A stretch of DNA of 64,000 nt from CALOBA01 sp942491465. GTDB taxonomy: Bacteria > Pseudomonadota > Gammaproteobacteria > Chromatiales > Chromatiaceae. The DNA is taken from the NCBI GenBank assembly GCA_942491465.1, contig CALOBA010000011.1:1-64000 (forward strand). The letters are read 5' to 3'. Below are positions 46,875 through 56,885 of this stretch, one piece after another. How positions within the stretch are numbered: the stretch's first letter is position 1; the number at the start of each line of letters is the position of its first letter. Under the pieces are notes generated by a model. It was not told the origin of the DNA, searched no databases, and worked only from the letters and a program-made list of their open reading frames with translations. The position numbers and the translations under genes are program-made.

Positions 46875-48140
46875 TTGGATCTCTTTGAAACACCCCTGGC
46901 CCCGCCGGTCTTCGGCAACGGCAGCCGCAAGCTGTCGGACGATGAGATGTCGCTGCTGCGGCTTGCCGACCAGTGCGTCAAGTGCGGCTACTGCTTGCCG
47001 CACTGTCCGACCTACCGGCTGCGGCACGATGAGGCGGAATCGCCTCGCGGTCGCGTCAGCCTGATCCAGGGCCTGCTCTGGGGCGAGCTTGAGCCCTCGC
47101 CGCGGCTATCGCGACATCTGGACAACTGTCTGGAGTGTCGCGCCTGCGAGCCGGTCTGCCCATCGATGGTCCAGTTCGGCACGCTGATGGACGGCGCCCG
47201 CGCATTGCAGCGCGCCGCGCAGCCGCCCCTGCCCCGCGGCCTGGCCGCAACGCTGCTGGATCTGCTCAGCGATCGGCGTCGGCTGCCGCGGTTGGCGCGC
47301 TTGGCGGCGCTTTATCACCGCAGCGGGATCGGCCGGGCAGCTGCCGCGCTCGGCCTGCTGCGCCCGCCGCGGCTCGCCCTGCTGCACCGACTCAGCGCGT
47401 TGCTGCGGCCCCCGCAATCCTTGCCGTCGATGCCTGCGAAGACGAACCCACCCGGACCCGAGGTGGATCTCTTTCTCGGCTGCATCGCCACAAGCACGCA
47501 GCAGCCCACCGCGGCGGCGGCGCTGCAAGTGCTCCGGCGCCTGGGGCTGCGGGTGCGGGTCCCGGACCGCCAGGTCTGCTGCGGGGCCATGCATCGGCAC
47601 AACGGTCTCACCGACGCGGCGGAGGAGCATGTGCAGCGCAATCGCCGCATCTTTGCAGACCGTCGCGTCGTCGGCTATGCGAGCGCCTGCGTCGCCGAGC
47701 TGCGCGAGCATGGTGCGATGGACGCGGTGGAGCTCTGCCGGCTGCTGGTGGATACGCCCTGGCCCGAGGATCTGGAGCTCCACCCCTGCGATCAGCGCAT
47801 CGCCGTGCACGAGCCCTGCTCGCACCGCAACGTGCTGCGCGACACCGCGGCGATCTATGCCCTCCTGGCCAAGATCCCGGGGCTGCGGCCGATCCCGCTC
47901 GCCGGCAACGAGACTTGTTGCGGCGCCGCGGGGACCTATCTGATCCGCTATCCGGCCACGGCCCATGCCCTGGCCACGGATAAGATCGCCCATCTGCGCG
48001 CGCTCCATGTCCGCACCCTGGTCACGACCAATACCGGCTGCGCCCTGCATCTGGCCGCCGAGATCGACGCCGCCGGTCTGGACGTCGAGGTGGTCCACCC
48101 GGTGGAGCTGATCGCGCGGGCCCTCCCACCCCCGACATGA
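46875..48140 (+). CDS. Fe-S oxidoreductase subunit (GlcF/LutA-like)
   Basis: 421 residues. Two [4Fe-4S] motifs, CVKCGYCLPHC and CLECRACEPVC, and two CCG-type domains (VCCGAMH, TCCGAAG) fit the glycolate oxidase iron-sulfur subunit family. The flavin subunits GlcD/GlcE are absent nearby, so it may serve another dehydrogenase. The start codon appears to be TTG at 46875, with a weak purine-rich site upstream. The next in-frame ATG would cut off ahead of the first cluster but remove 24 residues. Confidence 0.82.
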   Translation: MDLFETPLAPPVFGNGSRKLSDDEMSLLRLADQCVKCGYCLPHCPTYRLRHDEAESPRGRVSLIQGLLWGELEPSPRLSRHLDNCLECRACEPVCPSMVQFGTLMDGARALQRAAQPPLPRGLAATLLDLLSDRRRLPRLARLAALYHRSGIGRAAAALGLLRPPRLALLHRLSALLRPPQSLPSMPAKTNPPGPEVDLFLGCIATSTQQPTAAAALQVLRRLGLRVRVPDRQVCCGAMHRHNGLTDAAEEHVQRNRRIFADRRVVGYASACVAELREHGAMDAVELCRLLVDTPWPEDLELHPCDQRIAVHEPCSHRNVLRDTAAIYALLAKIPGLRPIPLAGNETCCGAAGTYLIRYPATAHALATDKIAHLRALHVRTLVTTNTGCALHLAAEIDAAGLDVEVVHPVELIARALPPPT

Positions 48141-48186
48141 CGCGGGGCCGGCGCTAACCGATACCCTAAACCGAGCAGGCAACTCC

Positions 48187-48828
48187 ATGAACAGAGACTA
48201 CACCCCCATCGACCACGTTTTGATGAACCTGGACCAGACCTTGCGCACGCTGTTCGGCCGCCCGCTGGTGACCGGGCGCGGCAATCCGGGCGCGTCGCTC
48301 GAGGAGGTCGACCTCAGCGACGACGAGCGTCGCCACGTCGGCCGGCTGATGCGGGTCAACCACACCGGCGAGGTCTGCGCCCAGGCGCTCTACCAGGGCC
48401 AGGCGCTGACCGCCCGGATGCCCGACGTGCGCGAGCAGATGGAACGCTCGGCGCGGGAAGAAAGCGACCACCTGGCCTGGTGCGAGGAGCGGATCAAGGA
48501 GTTGGACGGGCGCAAGAGCCTGCTCAATCCGTTCTGGTACGCGGCCTCGTTTGCCCTCGGCGCCGGCGCCGGACTGGCCGGCGACAAGTGGAGCCTGGGC
48601 TTTGTGGTCGAGACCGAGCGCCAGGTCGAGGACCACCTCGACGAGCACATCGCCCGGGTGCCCGGCGACGACCACCGCAGCCGGGCCATCCTGGAGCAGA
48701 TGAAGGCCGACGAGATCCACCACGCCGACGTGGCCCGGGCCGCCGGGGGCGCCGAGTTGCCGAAGCCGGTGAAGGGCGCCATGCGGATGGTCTCGACGGT
48801 GATGACGCGGGGGACGTACTGGGTATAA
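48187..48828 (+). CDS. coq7: 2-polyprenyl-3-methyl-6-methoxy-1,4-benzoquinone hydroxylase
   Basis: 213 residues of the diiron monooxygenase for one of the ring hydroxylations in ubiquinone synthesis. Iron ligands can be seen in NHTGEV, EESDH, ETERQVEDH and DEIHH. A hydrophobic central segment explains its membrane binding. Length and termini match the bacterial Coq7 family. It ends 26 bases from the convergent speD gene. Confidence 0.95.
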   Translation: MNRDYTPIDHVLMNLDQTLRTLFGRPLVTGRGNPGASLEEVDLSDDERRHVGRLMRVNHTGEVCAQALYQGQALTARMPDVREQMERSAREESDHLAWCEERIKELDGRKSLLNPFWYAASFALGAGAGLAGDKWSLGFVVETERQVEDHLDEHIARVPGDDHRSRAILEQMKADEIHHADVARAAGGAELPKPVKGAMRMVSTVMTRGTYWV

Positions 48829-48854
48829 CGCCGAGAGCCGGAAGCGGCGCGGGG

Positions 48855-49685
48855 CTACAGATCGGCCTCGCCGGGCTCTCGGCTGAGGTTTCGACCGTAG
48901 AAGATCTCCATCATCTCCCGGCGCACCAGGCGGCGGATGCGGGCCTGATCCTTGTCGCTCAGCTGGCTGGAACGGATGCAGAAGAGGTAGTCGTCGAGGC
49001 GGAACTCGTTGACCACCATCTTGGTATGAAACAGATTTTCCTGATAGACGTTGACGTCCAGCATCTGGTAGCGGTTCTTGGTATCGCGTGACAGATAATT
49101 CTGGATCGAGCTGATGTTGTGGTCGACGAAGTGCTTGCGACCGCGCACGTCACGGGTGAACCCCCGCACCCGATAGTCCATGGTGACGATGTCCGACTCC
49201 AGGGCGTGGATCAGGTAGTTGAGCGCCTTGAGCGGCGAGATCAGGCCGCAGGTGGCCACATCGATATCCGCCCGGAAGGTGCTGATCCCGCTGTGCGGGT
49301 GGCTCTCAGGATAGGTGTGGACGGTGATGTGGCTCTTATCCAGGTGGCCGACCACCGCCTCCGGCAGCGGCCCCGGGGTCGCCGCATTCGAGAGGGTCTC
49401 GCCGAGCGGGGGCTCCTCGGCGATCAGCAGGGTGACGGACGCCCCCTGGGGCTCGTAGTCCTGACGGGCGATATTGAGCACGGTCGCGCCGATGATGTTG
49501 GCGACGTCGGTCAGGATGGCCGTCAGCCGCTCGGCGTTGTAGGCGTCGTCGATGTAGGCGATGTAGGCCGCGCGCTGCTCCGCCGAGTCGGCATAGCAGA
49601 TGTCGTAGATGTTGAAGCTGAGGGACTTGGTGAGGTTGTTGAAGCCTTGCAGCTTCAACCGCTTCAGGGGGTTGGGCATAGACAT
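48855..49685 (-). CDS. speD: S-adenosylmethionine decarboxylase proenzyme
   Basis: Provides decarboxylated AdoMet for spermidine synthesis. 276 residues, very close to E. coli SpeD along the whole length (KLQGFNNLTKSLSFNIYDICYA, RQDYEPQGASVT, TMDYRVRGFTRD). The chain is cut before the serine in LDKSHITVHTYPE, which becomes the pyruvoyl group. Start at 49685 (MSMPNPLKRLKL); a second ATG two codons on is equally possible. Confidence 0.96.
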   Translation of the reverse strand: MSMPNPLKRLKLQGFNNLTKSLSFNIYDICYADSAEQRAAYIAYIDDAYNAERLTAILTDVANIIGATVLNIARQDYEPQGASVTLLIAEEPPLGETLSNAATPGPLPEAVVGHLDKSHITVHTYPESHPHSGISTFRADIDVATCGLISPLKALNYLIHALESDIVTMDYRVRGFTRDVRGRKHFVDHNISSIQNYLSRDTKNRYQMLDVNVYQENLFHTKMVVNEFRLDDYLFCIRSSQLSDKDQARIRRLVRREMMEIFYGRNLSREPGEADL

Positions 49686-49778
49686 CCACCGGTCACGCGC
49701 CGGTCGCAAGATGATCACCGGCAGCGTTGTCCCGCCGGCCGGACAGGCGGCGCACAGTACGCCCGCACGGCGCCGTTT

Positions 49779-51392
49779 TCAAGCGATTGTCGACCGCCCC
49801 GCGCCGCAGACGTCGGCGATGACGCGCTGCGCCACATCGGTGCCCAGGTTGTAGCGCAGCACCACCGTCAAAGGCACCGGCCCCAGCGTCACCAACTGGT
49901 CGTGGAATCGGCGCTGGTCGAAGCCGTCCTCCTGCGCCCGCACGTCCCGCACCCGGCGGATCAGCTGCCAGCCCAGCACCCGCGCCAGGGCATCGCCTGG
50001 ATGCTGGACGATGGCGGCGACGTCATCCAGCGCCGCGGCGGCGTCCCAACCCTCCGCGCGCAGCCGCTCGACGCCCTGATCGGCGGACAGGTCGCCCATG
50101 TGCAGCCCCAGGTCCACGGCCGCGGCAACCACGGCCCGACGGCGCCCGAGCAGGACCGCGCGCTGCTCATCGGCGCTCACCCCGGGACGGTTTGCCAGAT
50201 GCTCGGCGAAGTAGAGCGACCAGCCGCCGCTGAGGCTGCTGCTGCCGGCGAGCCGGCGCGGCACCGAGCGCGCGGGCATGCCGCCGGCGAAGGTCAGCAG
50301 GTGCATCCCGCCCCAGCCTTCGGTGAAGCAGCGAATCAGCATCTGCGCCGGCGTCGGCCCCGAAGCCTGTTCGCCGTCGGGCAGGTACAAAAAGCCCCTG
50401 CCGCCGAGCAGATCCGCCACATAGTCGACCCGACCGAGGTGCCGCGGACGGGGACAGACCGGACCGCCGACCACGCGCAGCGGCATCTGATGCAGACTGA
50501 TCGGCCCCTCACGGGACAAACGCTCGGATAGGGCCTTGCAGACCTGAACGAACTGATCTCGGGTCTCGGCGGCGCTGGCCGACCGCACCCGGGGCGCTTG
50601 CGCACTGCTCCCGCCCGCATCGCCGACGACCGCGTCGGTCTCGGCCTCAAGCCGCGCGATCAGCGCCCGGCAGACCTCCAGATCCGCCGGCAGCAGGTGA
50701 CGATGGGTCAGCAGGTAGTGCAAGTGAGCCGGACCACAACCGGCCGGCGCCATCGCCCGGGTTGAAATCTCGCCCTCCAGCGCATCCGCGTAGCCGGCCA
50801 GTGCCGCGCCGGCCGCCTCGCTCAGGGTCATCAGCTCACCGATGCCCCAGCACTGATCGGCCAGCCAGCGACTGGAGGTCAGCTCACGCAGGTAGCGCCG
50901 CCCGTCGCGGGCGGCGGCGGCGGCGGCGCAGACCAGCACCCGGGGCACCAGCTCCGCGGTCGGACGCAGCTGATCCATGGCCCGTCGCAGGTGGCCCGGG
51001 ATGCCCACCAACAAGGCGGCCAATGATTCGCGCAGCCCGTCCGGGCTCAGCAGGGTCAGGCGATGGATCTCGGCCATGGGCAGGAAACGCAGCGGGTCGC
51101 GATGGCGCCAGTCACGCACATAGAACTCGCGATGCTCCACCAGGGCCTGCACCAACATCAGCTCGAGGTCGATGCGGCGCGGGTCATCCAGGCTGGCGGT
51201 GTCCATCTCCTGCAAGGCGACGATCAGACTTTCCAACCAGCTGACCAGCGCCGCCAGGTCGTCATCGGCCTGGGCCGGCAGGCGGTCGGCGTAGTCGGCA
51301 ACCCCGGCGGCGACGGCGCGGTCCGGATGGAAGCGCAGCCAGGCCGAGAAGAAGTCCGCCGCGAGTTGGTCGAAGGCGGCGGCTTCAGACAT
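49779..51392 (-). CDS. DUF885-family protein lacking the metal-binding motif
   Basis: 537 residues, mostly helical, resembling DUF885 proteins (M32-like metallopeptidase fold). The family's HExxPGH is replaced by a stretch around FTEGWGGMHLL, and the EGWALY motif reads GGWSLY followed by AEHLA. So the zinc site appears lost. The ATG overlaps the end of the OsmC-family gene by eight bases, so the two are coupled. Function unknown; an inactive or altered hydrolase is likely. Confidence 0.7.
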   Translation of the reverse strand: MSEAAAFDQLAADFFSAWLRFHPDRAVAAGVADYADRLPAQADDDLAALVSWLESLIVALQEMDTASLDDPRRIDLELMLVQALVEHREFYVRDWRHRDPLRFLPMAEIHRLTLLSPDGLRESLAALLVGIPGHLRRAMDQLRPTAELVPRVLVCAAAAAARDGRRYLRELTSSRWLADQCWGIGELMTLSEAAGAALAGYADALEGEISTRAMAPAGCGPAHLHYLLTHRHLLPADLEVCRALIARLEAETDAVVGDAGGSSAQAPRVRSASAAETRDQFVQVCKALSERLSREGPISLHQMPLRVVGGPVCPRPRHLGRVDYVADLLGGRGFLYLPDGEQASGPTPAQMLIRCFTEGWGGMHLLTFAGGMPARSVPRRLAGSSSLSGGWSLYFAEHLANRPGVSADEQRAVLLGRRRAVVAAAVDLGLHMGDLSADQGVERLRAEGWDAAAALDDVAAIVQHPGDALARVLGWQLIRRVRDVRAQEDGFDQRRFHDQLVTLGPVPLTVVLRYNLGTDVAQRVIADVCGAGRSTIA

Positions 51393-51801
51393 CGACGATC
51401 TCGAAGTCGTGGGTGATCTCGGCCAGGGCGCCCAACATGATGGACGCCGAGCAATACTTCTCGGCGCTCAGAGCGATGGCACGCTCCACCCGGCGGCGGT
51501 CCAGGTCCCGGCCGCTGACGACGAAGTGGGCGTGGATGCGGGTAAAGACTTTAGGGTCCTGATCGGCACGCTCGGCGCTGACCTCGACCACGCAATCGGT
51601 GACCTGCTGACGCGCCTTGCGCAGGATCATCAACACATCGAACTGGGTGCAGCCGCCCATGCCCATCAGCAGCAGCTCCATGGGGCGCGGGCCCAGATTG
51701 CGACCGCCATGATCGGGCGGACCATCCAGCACCAGGGCATGCCCACTGCCGCACTCCGCCATCATCGCCACGCCCTCGATGGACTTGATTCTTGCCTTCA
51801 T
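51385..51801 (-). CDS. OsmC/Ohr-family protein (YhfA-like)
   Basis: 138 residues. Close in pattern to E. coli YhfA: MKARIKSIEG at the start, RPMELLLMGMGGCTQFDV with the conserved cysteine, and SAEKYCSASIML with the second. OsmC-fold proteins reduce organic peroxides, but the YhfA branch is poorly characterised. The start at 51801 matches family length; an earlier ATG at 51825 would add eight residues. Divergent from crp across 195 bases. Confidence 0.9.
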   Translation of the reverse strand: MKARIKSIEGVAMMAECGSGHALVLDGPPDHGGRNLGPRPMELLLMGMGGCTQFDVLMILRKARQQVTDCVVEVSAERADQDPKVFTRIHAHFVVSGRDLDRRRVERAIALSAEKYCSASIMLGALAEITHDFEIVDV

Positions 51802-51996
51802 CGCTTCGTCTCTGGTTTTTGACATCAATGCCCGCGGCCGACCGCCGGGACGCCCCGACGCCTTACGTCGGTCTCGCAGCACCATCGACGAACCGCAATG
51901 CGTCGACAAGCAGGCCGCGGTTGCTAAACTTCCGGGTCGGCAGCACGATCGCCTGCCATGCACGACCCCAGACCGCGACGCGAGCACCCATTTTCC

Positions 51997-52647
51997 ATGC
52001 CTTCCATCGCCCCGAACCCACCACCCCCATGGCTGGAGCCGTTTCTCAACTTCTGCCACACCAAGCAATACGAGAAACGTGTGGATTTCATCCGCGCCGG
52101 GGAGCCGGCCGACAGCCTTTTCTACCTGATCGAGGGATCGGTGGCGGCCTTGATCGAAGATGCCGACCACCGCGAGCTGACCCTAGCCTACATCAACAAG
52201 GGCGAGTTCATCGGCGAGATGGGGCTATTCCTGCCCCAGCGCACCCGCACCGTCATCGTACGCACGCGGGTGAAGTGTCGCATCGCCGGCATCAGCTATC
52301 AACGCCTGGAGCAGCTGCTGGAGCGCGAGCTGCGCGAGCATGCCATCGGCATCCTGTCCGGCATCGGCACCCAGCTGGCGCTGCGGCTGAAGCAGACCAG
52401 CCGCAAGGTCGGCGACCTCGCCTTCCTCGACGTCACCGGCCGCATCGCCCGTACCCTGCTGGAGCTGACCAAGCAGCCCGACGCCATGACCCACCCCGAC
52501 GGCCACCAGATCCGCATCACCCGCCAGGACATCGGCCGCATCGTCGGCTGCTCCCGGGAGATGGCCGGACGCGTGCTGAAGAACTTGGAAGAAAACGGCA
52601 ACATCAGCGTATCCGGCAAGACCATCGTCGTGTTCGGGACAAGGTAG
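51997..52647 (+). CDS. crp: CRP/Vfr-type cyclic-AMP receptor protein
   Basis: 216 residues. The C-terminal half nearly matches E. coli CRP (KVGDLAFLDVTGRIARTLL, KQPDAMTHPDGHQI, RQDIGRIVGCSREMAGR), and the cAMP pocket GEFIGEMGLF...RTRTV is kept. The start at 51997 gives family length, while an upstream ATG at 51958 would add 13 residues with no better ribosome site. A class III cyclase gene 6 kb downstream could supply cAMP. Confidence 0.95.
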   Translation: MPSIAPNPPPPWLEPFLNFCHTKQYEKRVDFIRAGEPADSLFYLIEGSVAALIEDADHRELTLAYINKGEFIGEMGLFLPQRTRTVIVRTRVKCRIAGISYQRLEQLLERELREHAIGILSGIGTQLALRLKQTSRKVGDLAFLDVTGRIARTLLELTKQPDAMTHPDGHQIRITRQDIGRIVGCSREMAGRVLKNLEENGNISVSGKTIVVFGTR

Positions 52648-52728
52648 CTGCGGTCGCTCAGCACCAGATCGACCTTCCGGCCATTCAAGAACAGGTTGCG
52701 ATGAGGAAGGTCGCAGTCCGTCCCCCCA

Positions 52729-53535
52729 TCATCCATTGGTAGAGAACAGCTCCGCCAGCCGCGCCCCGGGGTCTTCGGCGCGCATGAAGGATTCGCCGAT
52801 CAGGAAGGCGTTGATGCCGTTGTCGCGCATGCGGGCGACGTCGGCGGGTCCGAGGATGCCGCTTTCGGTGACCGGGATGCGCTCCGGCGGGACGCGCTCG
52901 CGCAGGCCGAGGGTGGTCTGGAGGTCGACGTGGAAGGTGCGCAGGTTGCGGTTGTTGATGCCGAGCAGCCGACCCGGCAGCGCCAGGGCGCGCTCGAGCT
53001 CGGGGGCGTCGTGGACCTCCACCAGCACGTCCATGCCGAGCTCGGCGGCGAGACCGCCCAGGTCGGCGAGTTGGGCGTCGGTGAGGCCGGCGACGATGAG
53101 CAGGATGCAGTCGGCGCCGATGGCGCGGGCCTCGTAGACCTGATAGGGGTCGATCAGGAAGTCCTTGCGGATGACCGGCAGGTCGCAGGCGGCGCGGGCG
53201 GCGATGAGGTGGGCCTCGTCGCCCTGGAAGAAGTCGCGGTCGGTCAGGACCGACAGGCAGGCGGCACCGGCGCGGGCGTAGCCGGCGGCGATCTCGGCCG
53301 GGCGGAAGTCCTCGCGCAGCAGGCCCTTGCTCGGGCTGGCGCGCTTGATCTCGGCGATGACGGCGGCGTCTCCGGCGCTGATCCGGGCCGCCAGTGCATC
53401 GGCGAAGCCGCGCACGGGAGAGGCCGCGGCGGCCCGCGCCTTGAGCTCGACCAGGGGCAGGTCCCGAGCGCGGGCACAGACCTCTTCGGTCTTGCGGTGG
53501 AGGATCTTCTTGAGGATGTCGGGGGTGTCGGTCAT
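52729..53535 (-). CDS. trpC: Indole-3-glycerol phosphate synthase
   Basis: 268 residues, single-domain TrpC of the pseudomonad type, without the TrpF fusion of E. coli. EIKRASPSKG, RKDFLIDPYQV, GADCILLI, GINNRNL and TESGI all carry the substrate and phosphate sites. The ATG at 53535 fits the family; one at 53550 adds five residues, and neither has a good ribosome site. Last of the trpG-trpD-trpC group, separated from trpD by a large hairpin. Confidence 0.97.
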   Translation of the reverse strand: MTDTPDILKKILHRKTEEVCARARDLPLVELKARAAAASPVRGFADALAARISAGDAAVIAEIKRASPSKGLLREDFRPAEIAAGYARAGAACLSVLTDRDFFQGDEAHLIAARAACDLPVIRKDFLIDPYQVYEARAIGADCILLIVAGLTDAQLADLGGLAAELGMDVLVEVHDAPELERALALPGRLLGINNRNLRTFHVDLQTTLGLRERVPPERIPVTESGILGPADVARMRDNGINAFLIGESFMRAEDPGARLAELFSTNG

Positions 53536-53612
53536 GGTCGGACTAGCCATCTGAAAAAAACTGAAAATGGGCTTGGCAGGACCGGGAACGAAGGACCCTG
53601 CCGAAGGCTGGA

Positions 53613-53699
<87 letters not shown>

Positions 53700-53730
53700 G
53701 CCCGGACCGATCAAATCGCTTCGACCGCGA

Positions 53731-54768
53731 TCAACCCGACTCGCCGCGGGGCATGCCGGCCGTCAGCGCCGTCAGCGCCTCAAGCCGCCGCAGCGCGGAG
53801 CCGTCGGCCAACCGGGCTTGGGCCAGGGCGATGCCGTCGGCGAGGCTGTCGCTGCGATCGGCGGCATAGATGGCGGCGCCGGCATTCAGGGCGACGATGT
53901 CGCGCGCCGGGCCGGGGCGGTTGTCCAGCGCGTCGCGGAGCATCGCCAGGCTGGCGCTGGGGTCTTCGACGCGGATGGCGTCCAGCGGGGCGCGCTGGAG
54001 GCCGAAGTCTTCCGGGCCGATGTCGAAGCAGCGGACGTGACCGTCCTTCAACTCGGCCACGTCGGTGCGCTCGCCGATGCTGATCTCATCCAGCCCGTCG
54101 CGGGCGTGGACCACCAGCACATGGCGCGAGCCGAGCCGCTCGAGGACCTGCGCCAGCGGCTCGACCAGCTCGCCGCTGAACACGCCGAGTAGCTGGCAGG
54201 GTACGCCGGCGGGGTTGGTCAGCGGCCCGAGCACGTTGAAGATGGTGCGCACGCCAAGCTCGCGCCGCGGCCCGATGGCGTGCTTCATGGCGCCGTGGTG
54301 GGCCGGCGCGAACATGAAGCCGACGCCCACCTCGCGCACGCACTGGGCGACCTGTTCCGGCGTCAGGTCGAGCCGAATCCCGGCCGCCTCCAGCACGTCG
54401 GCACTGCCGGACTTCGACGACACCGAGCGGTTGCCGTGCTTGGCGACGTGACAGCCGGCGGCGGCGGCGACGAACATGCTGGCGGTGGAGACGTTGAAGG
54501 TGCCGGCGGCGTCGCCCCCGGTGCCGACGATATCGACGGCATGGTCCAGCCCGCCGATGTCGACGCCGGTGGCCAGCTCGCGCATGACGGCGGCGGCGGC
54601 GGCGACCTCGGCGACGGTCTCGCCCTTGAGCCGCAGCGCGACCAGGAAGCCGGCGATCTGCGCCGGCGTGGCCGCGCCGGTCATGATGGCGCGCATGAGC
54701 GCGGACATCTCGTCGGCGGCGAGGTCGTACCCGTCGATGACGCGGGCGATGGCTTGCTTGATCTCCAA
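53731..54768 (-). CDS. trpD: Anthranilate phosphoribosyltransferase
   Basis: 345 residues: GTGGDAAGTFNVST, KHGNRSVSSKSGSADVLE and GPLTNPA are the diagnostic PRPP and anthranilate sites. The start is TTG at 54768, selected because AGGAG lies six bases before it. It sits 67 bases after trpG. Confidence 0.97.
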   Translation of the reverse strand: MEIKQAIARVIDGYDLAADEMSALMRAIMTGAATPAQIAGFLVALRLKGETVAEVAAAAAVMRELATGVDIGGLDHAVDIVGTGGDAAGTFNVSTASMFVAAAAGCHVAKHGNRSVSSKSGSADVLEAAGIRLDLTPEQVAQCVREVGVGFMFAPAHHGAMKHAIGPRRELGVRTIFNVLGPLTNPAGVPCQLLGVFSGELVEPLAQVLERLGSRHVLVVHARDGLDEISIGERTDVAELKDGHVRCFDIGPEDFGLQRAPLDAIRVEDPSASLAMLRDALDNRPGPARDIVALNAGAAIYAADRSDSLADGIALAQARLADGSALRRLEALTALTAGMPRGESG

Positions 54769-54835
54769 ATCGGTCTCCTGGGTGGGGATGATGGTCGAAA
54801 GGGTCGCGGGGGGGCGTGGAGCAATCGAAAGGCGA

Positions 54836-55417
54836 TCAACGCATGGACAGGAAGTTCTTCAGCAACGCATGACCGGACGGGGTCAGGATCGACTCGGGAT
54901 GGAACTGCACCCCCTGCACCGGCAGGCTGCGATGGCGAATGCCCATGATCTCGCCGCGCCCGCCATCGTCGTCCTCGGTCCAGGCGGTGACCTCCAGCTG
55001 CGGCGGCAGGCCGTCCCGATCGATGACCAGGGAGTGATAGCGCGTGGCCTCCAGCGGGTTGTCCAGGCCGGCGAAGACGCCGATATCGGCGTGGTGGATC
55101 GGCGAGGTCTTGCCGTGCATGACCGCCCGCGCCTTGATGATCCGCCCGCCGAAGGCCTGACCGATGGATTGGTGTCCCAGACAGACGCCGAGGATCGGCA
55201 CCTTGCCGGCGGCGGCCTGGATCAGCGGTACCGAAATGCCGGCCTCGTTCGGGGTGCAGGGCCCCGGCGAGATGACGATGCGCTCGGGCTGCATGGCCAG
55301 GGCCTCGTCGACGCCCACCTCGTCGTTGCGCACCACCCGCACCTGCGCACCGAGCTCGCCCAGATACTGGACCAGGTTGTAGGTGAATGAATCGTAGTTG
55401 TCGATCATCAAGAGCAT
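54836..55417 (-). CDS. trpG: Anthranilate synthase glutamine amidotransferase subunit
   Basis: 193 residues, class I amidotransferase: the cysteine in GVCLGHQ, and HPES for the histidine and glutamate. Start MLLMIDNYDSFTYNLVQ is the standard beginning. trpE is not adjacent upstream and not in the window. Transcription must start in the 215 bases between this gene and the divergent aminotransferase; no leader peptide with tryptophans was found there. Confidence 0.97.
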   Translation of the reverse strand: MLLMIDNYDSFTYNLVQYLGELGAQVRVVRNDEVGVDEALAMQPERIVISPGPCTPNEAGISVPLIQAAAGKVPILGVCLGHQSIGQAFGGRIIKARAVMHGKTSPIHHADIGVFAGLDNPLEATRYHSLVIDRDGLPPQLEVTAWTEDDDGGRGEIMGIRHRSLPVQGVQFHPESILTPSGHALLKNFLSMR

Positions 55418-55632
55418 GGCGCAGGTCACCGGGGGTCGGGATGAAGAATCTTGGAAACGCGCGGGTATTCTCGCCGCAACGGGCGCGGACGACAAACCCC
55501 GAGGTGGAAGCACGGTAGCTGATCCGACGCCCGCGCCGGCGTCCTGCACAACAGCGGTGCGCAGACGGGTAGCGCAAACGCCGTCCGGGGGGCATCATTA
55601 GGCATTGTCGCCGCCTGCACGAGTATCGCCCC

Positions 55633-56763
55633 ATGTCCGACGAATTCGACCTGGCCCCGGACCTGCTGTACCTGAACCACGCCGCCGTCTCGCCCTGGCC
55701 CCAGCGCACGGTGGAGTCGGTGCGCCGCTTCGCCGAAGAGAACGGCCGGCTCGGCTCGCGCAACTATCTGCGCTGGATGGCCGTGGAGCAGCGCCTGAAG
55801 GGGCGGCTGGCGCAGCTGATCGGCGCCGGTGGCGCGGATGAGATCGCACTGGCGAAGAGCACCTCGGAGGCCCTGTCGATGATCGCCTGGGGTCTGCGCT
55901 GGGAGGCCGGCGACAACGTGGTCGGCATCGCCCAGGAGTTTCCGTCCAACCGGGTGGTCTGGGAATCCTTGGCCAGCATCGGCGTGCACTGGCGGGCGCT
56001 GGACCTGGAGACCGCGGGCAGCGATCCGGAGACGGCCTTGATGGACCGTTGCGACGCCCGCACCCGTATCGTCGCCGTGAGCTGGGTGCAGTACGCCCGC
56101 GGGCTGCGCCTCGATCTGGAGCGCCTCGGACGGCTCTGCCGCGAGCGCGGCTTCCTGCTCTGCGTCGACGGCATCCAGGGGCTCGGCGCCCTGCCCTTCG
56201 ACCTGGCGCGGATGCCGGTGGACTTCCTGGTGGCGGACGGCCACAAGTGGCTGCTCGGTCCCGAGGGCCTGGCGCTGTTCTACTGCAACCCGGCCCTCCT
56301 CGGCCACATAACGCTGCACCAGTACGGCTGGCGCATGGTGGCAGACATGGGCGACTTCGACCGCAGCGACTGGCGCCCAGCCGATGACGCCCGCCGCTTC
56401 GAGTGCGGCAGCCCGAACATGCTCGGCATCCATGCCCTCGACGCCAGCCTGTCATTGCTCGAAGATCAGGGGCTGGCGACGATCGAACGCGCTATCGCCG
56501 AGCGCATCGCCCGGCTCGAGGCGCTGGCCGATGCCCGCGGCTTCGAGCTGCTGTCACCGCGGGAGCCCTCCCGGCGCGCCGGCATCCTGACGCTGCGCGT
56601 CCCCGACTGCGATCAGCAGACGCTATATCAGGCGCTGATGGCGCAAGGGCTCATCTGCGCGAGCCGCGGCGGCGGCATCCGCCTGTCCCCGCATTTCTAC
56701 ACCCCGCAGGAGACGCTGGATCGGGCGATGGCGATGATCGCCGAGACCGCGGCACGCCAATGA
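55633..56763 (+). CDS. PLP-dependent class V aminotransferase-fold enzyme
   Basis: 376 residues. The PLP lysine is in ADGHKWLLGPEG, the aspartate in LCVDGIQGLGALP, and STSEAL is the phosphate loop. The family includes cysteine desulfurases and related lyases, but no catalytic cysteine loop of IscS/SufS type was seen, so aminotransferase or selenocysteine-lyase-like roles are both open. Divergent from trpG. Confidence 0.85.
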   Translation: MSDEFDLAPDLLYLNHAAVSPWPQRTVESVRRFAEENGRLGSRNYLRWMAVEQRLKGRLAQLIGAGGADEIALAKSTSEALSMIAWGLRWEAGDNVVGIAQEFPSNRVVWESLASIGVHWRALDLETAGSDPETALMDRCDARTRIVAVSWVQYARGLRLDLERLGRLCRERGFLLCVDGIQGLGALPFDLARMPVDFLVADGHKWLLGPEGLALFYCNPALLGHITLHQYGWRMVADMGDFDRSDWRPADDARRFECGSPNMLGIHALDASLSLLEDQGLATIERAIAERIARLEALADARGFELLSPREPSRRAGILTLRVPDCDQQTLYQALMAQGLICASRGGGIRLSPHFYTPQETLDRAMAMIAETAARQ

Positions 56764-56885
56764 TCGAGGACACTTACGCGGCCTTCCGGCGCCCGCCCTG
56801 ATCGGACCGACCCGCTCCAGCATCCCCAACGGCCGCCGCCACAGCGCAGCAGGCCCCAGTGATACGACAGATCAGGTGATATCCC

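Noticed and set aside
55418..55632. trp attenuator or leader peptide before trpG
   Set aside because: No short frame with tandem tryptophan codons and no alternative hairpins were seen.
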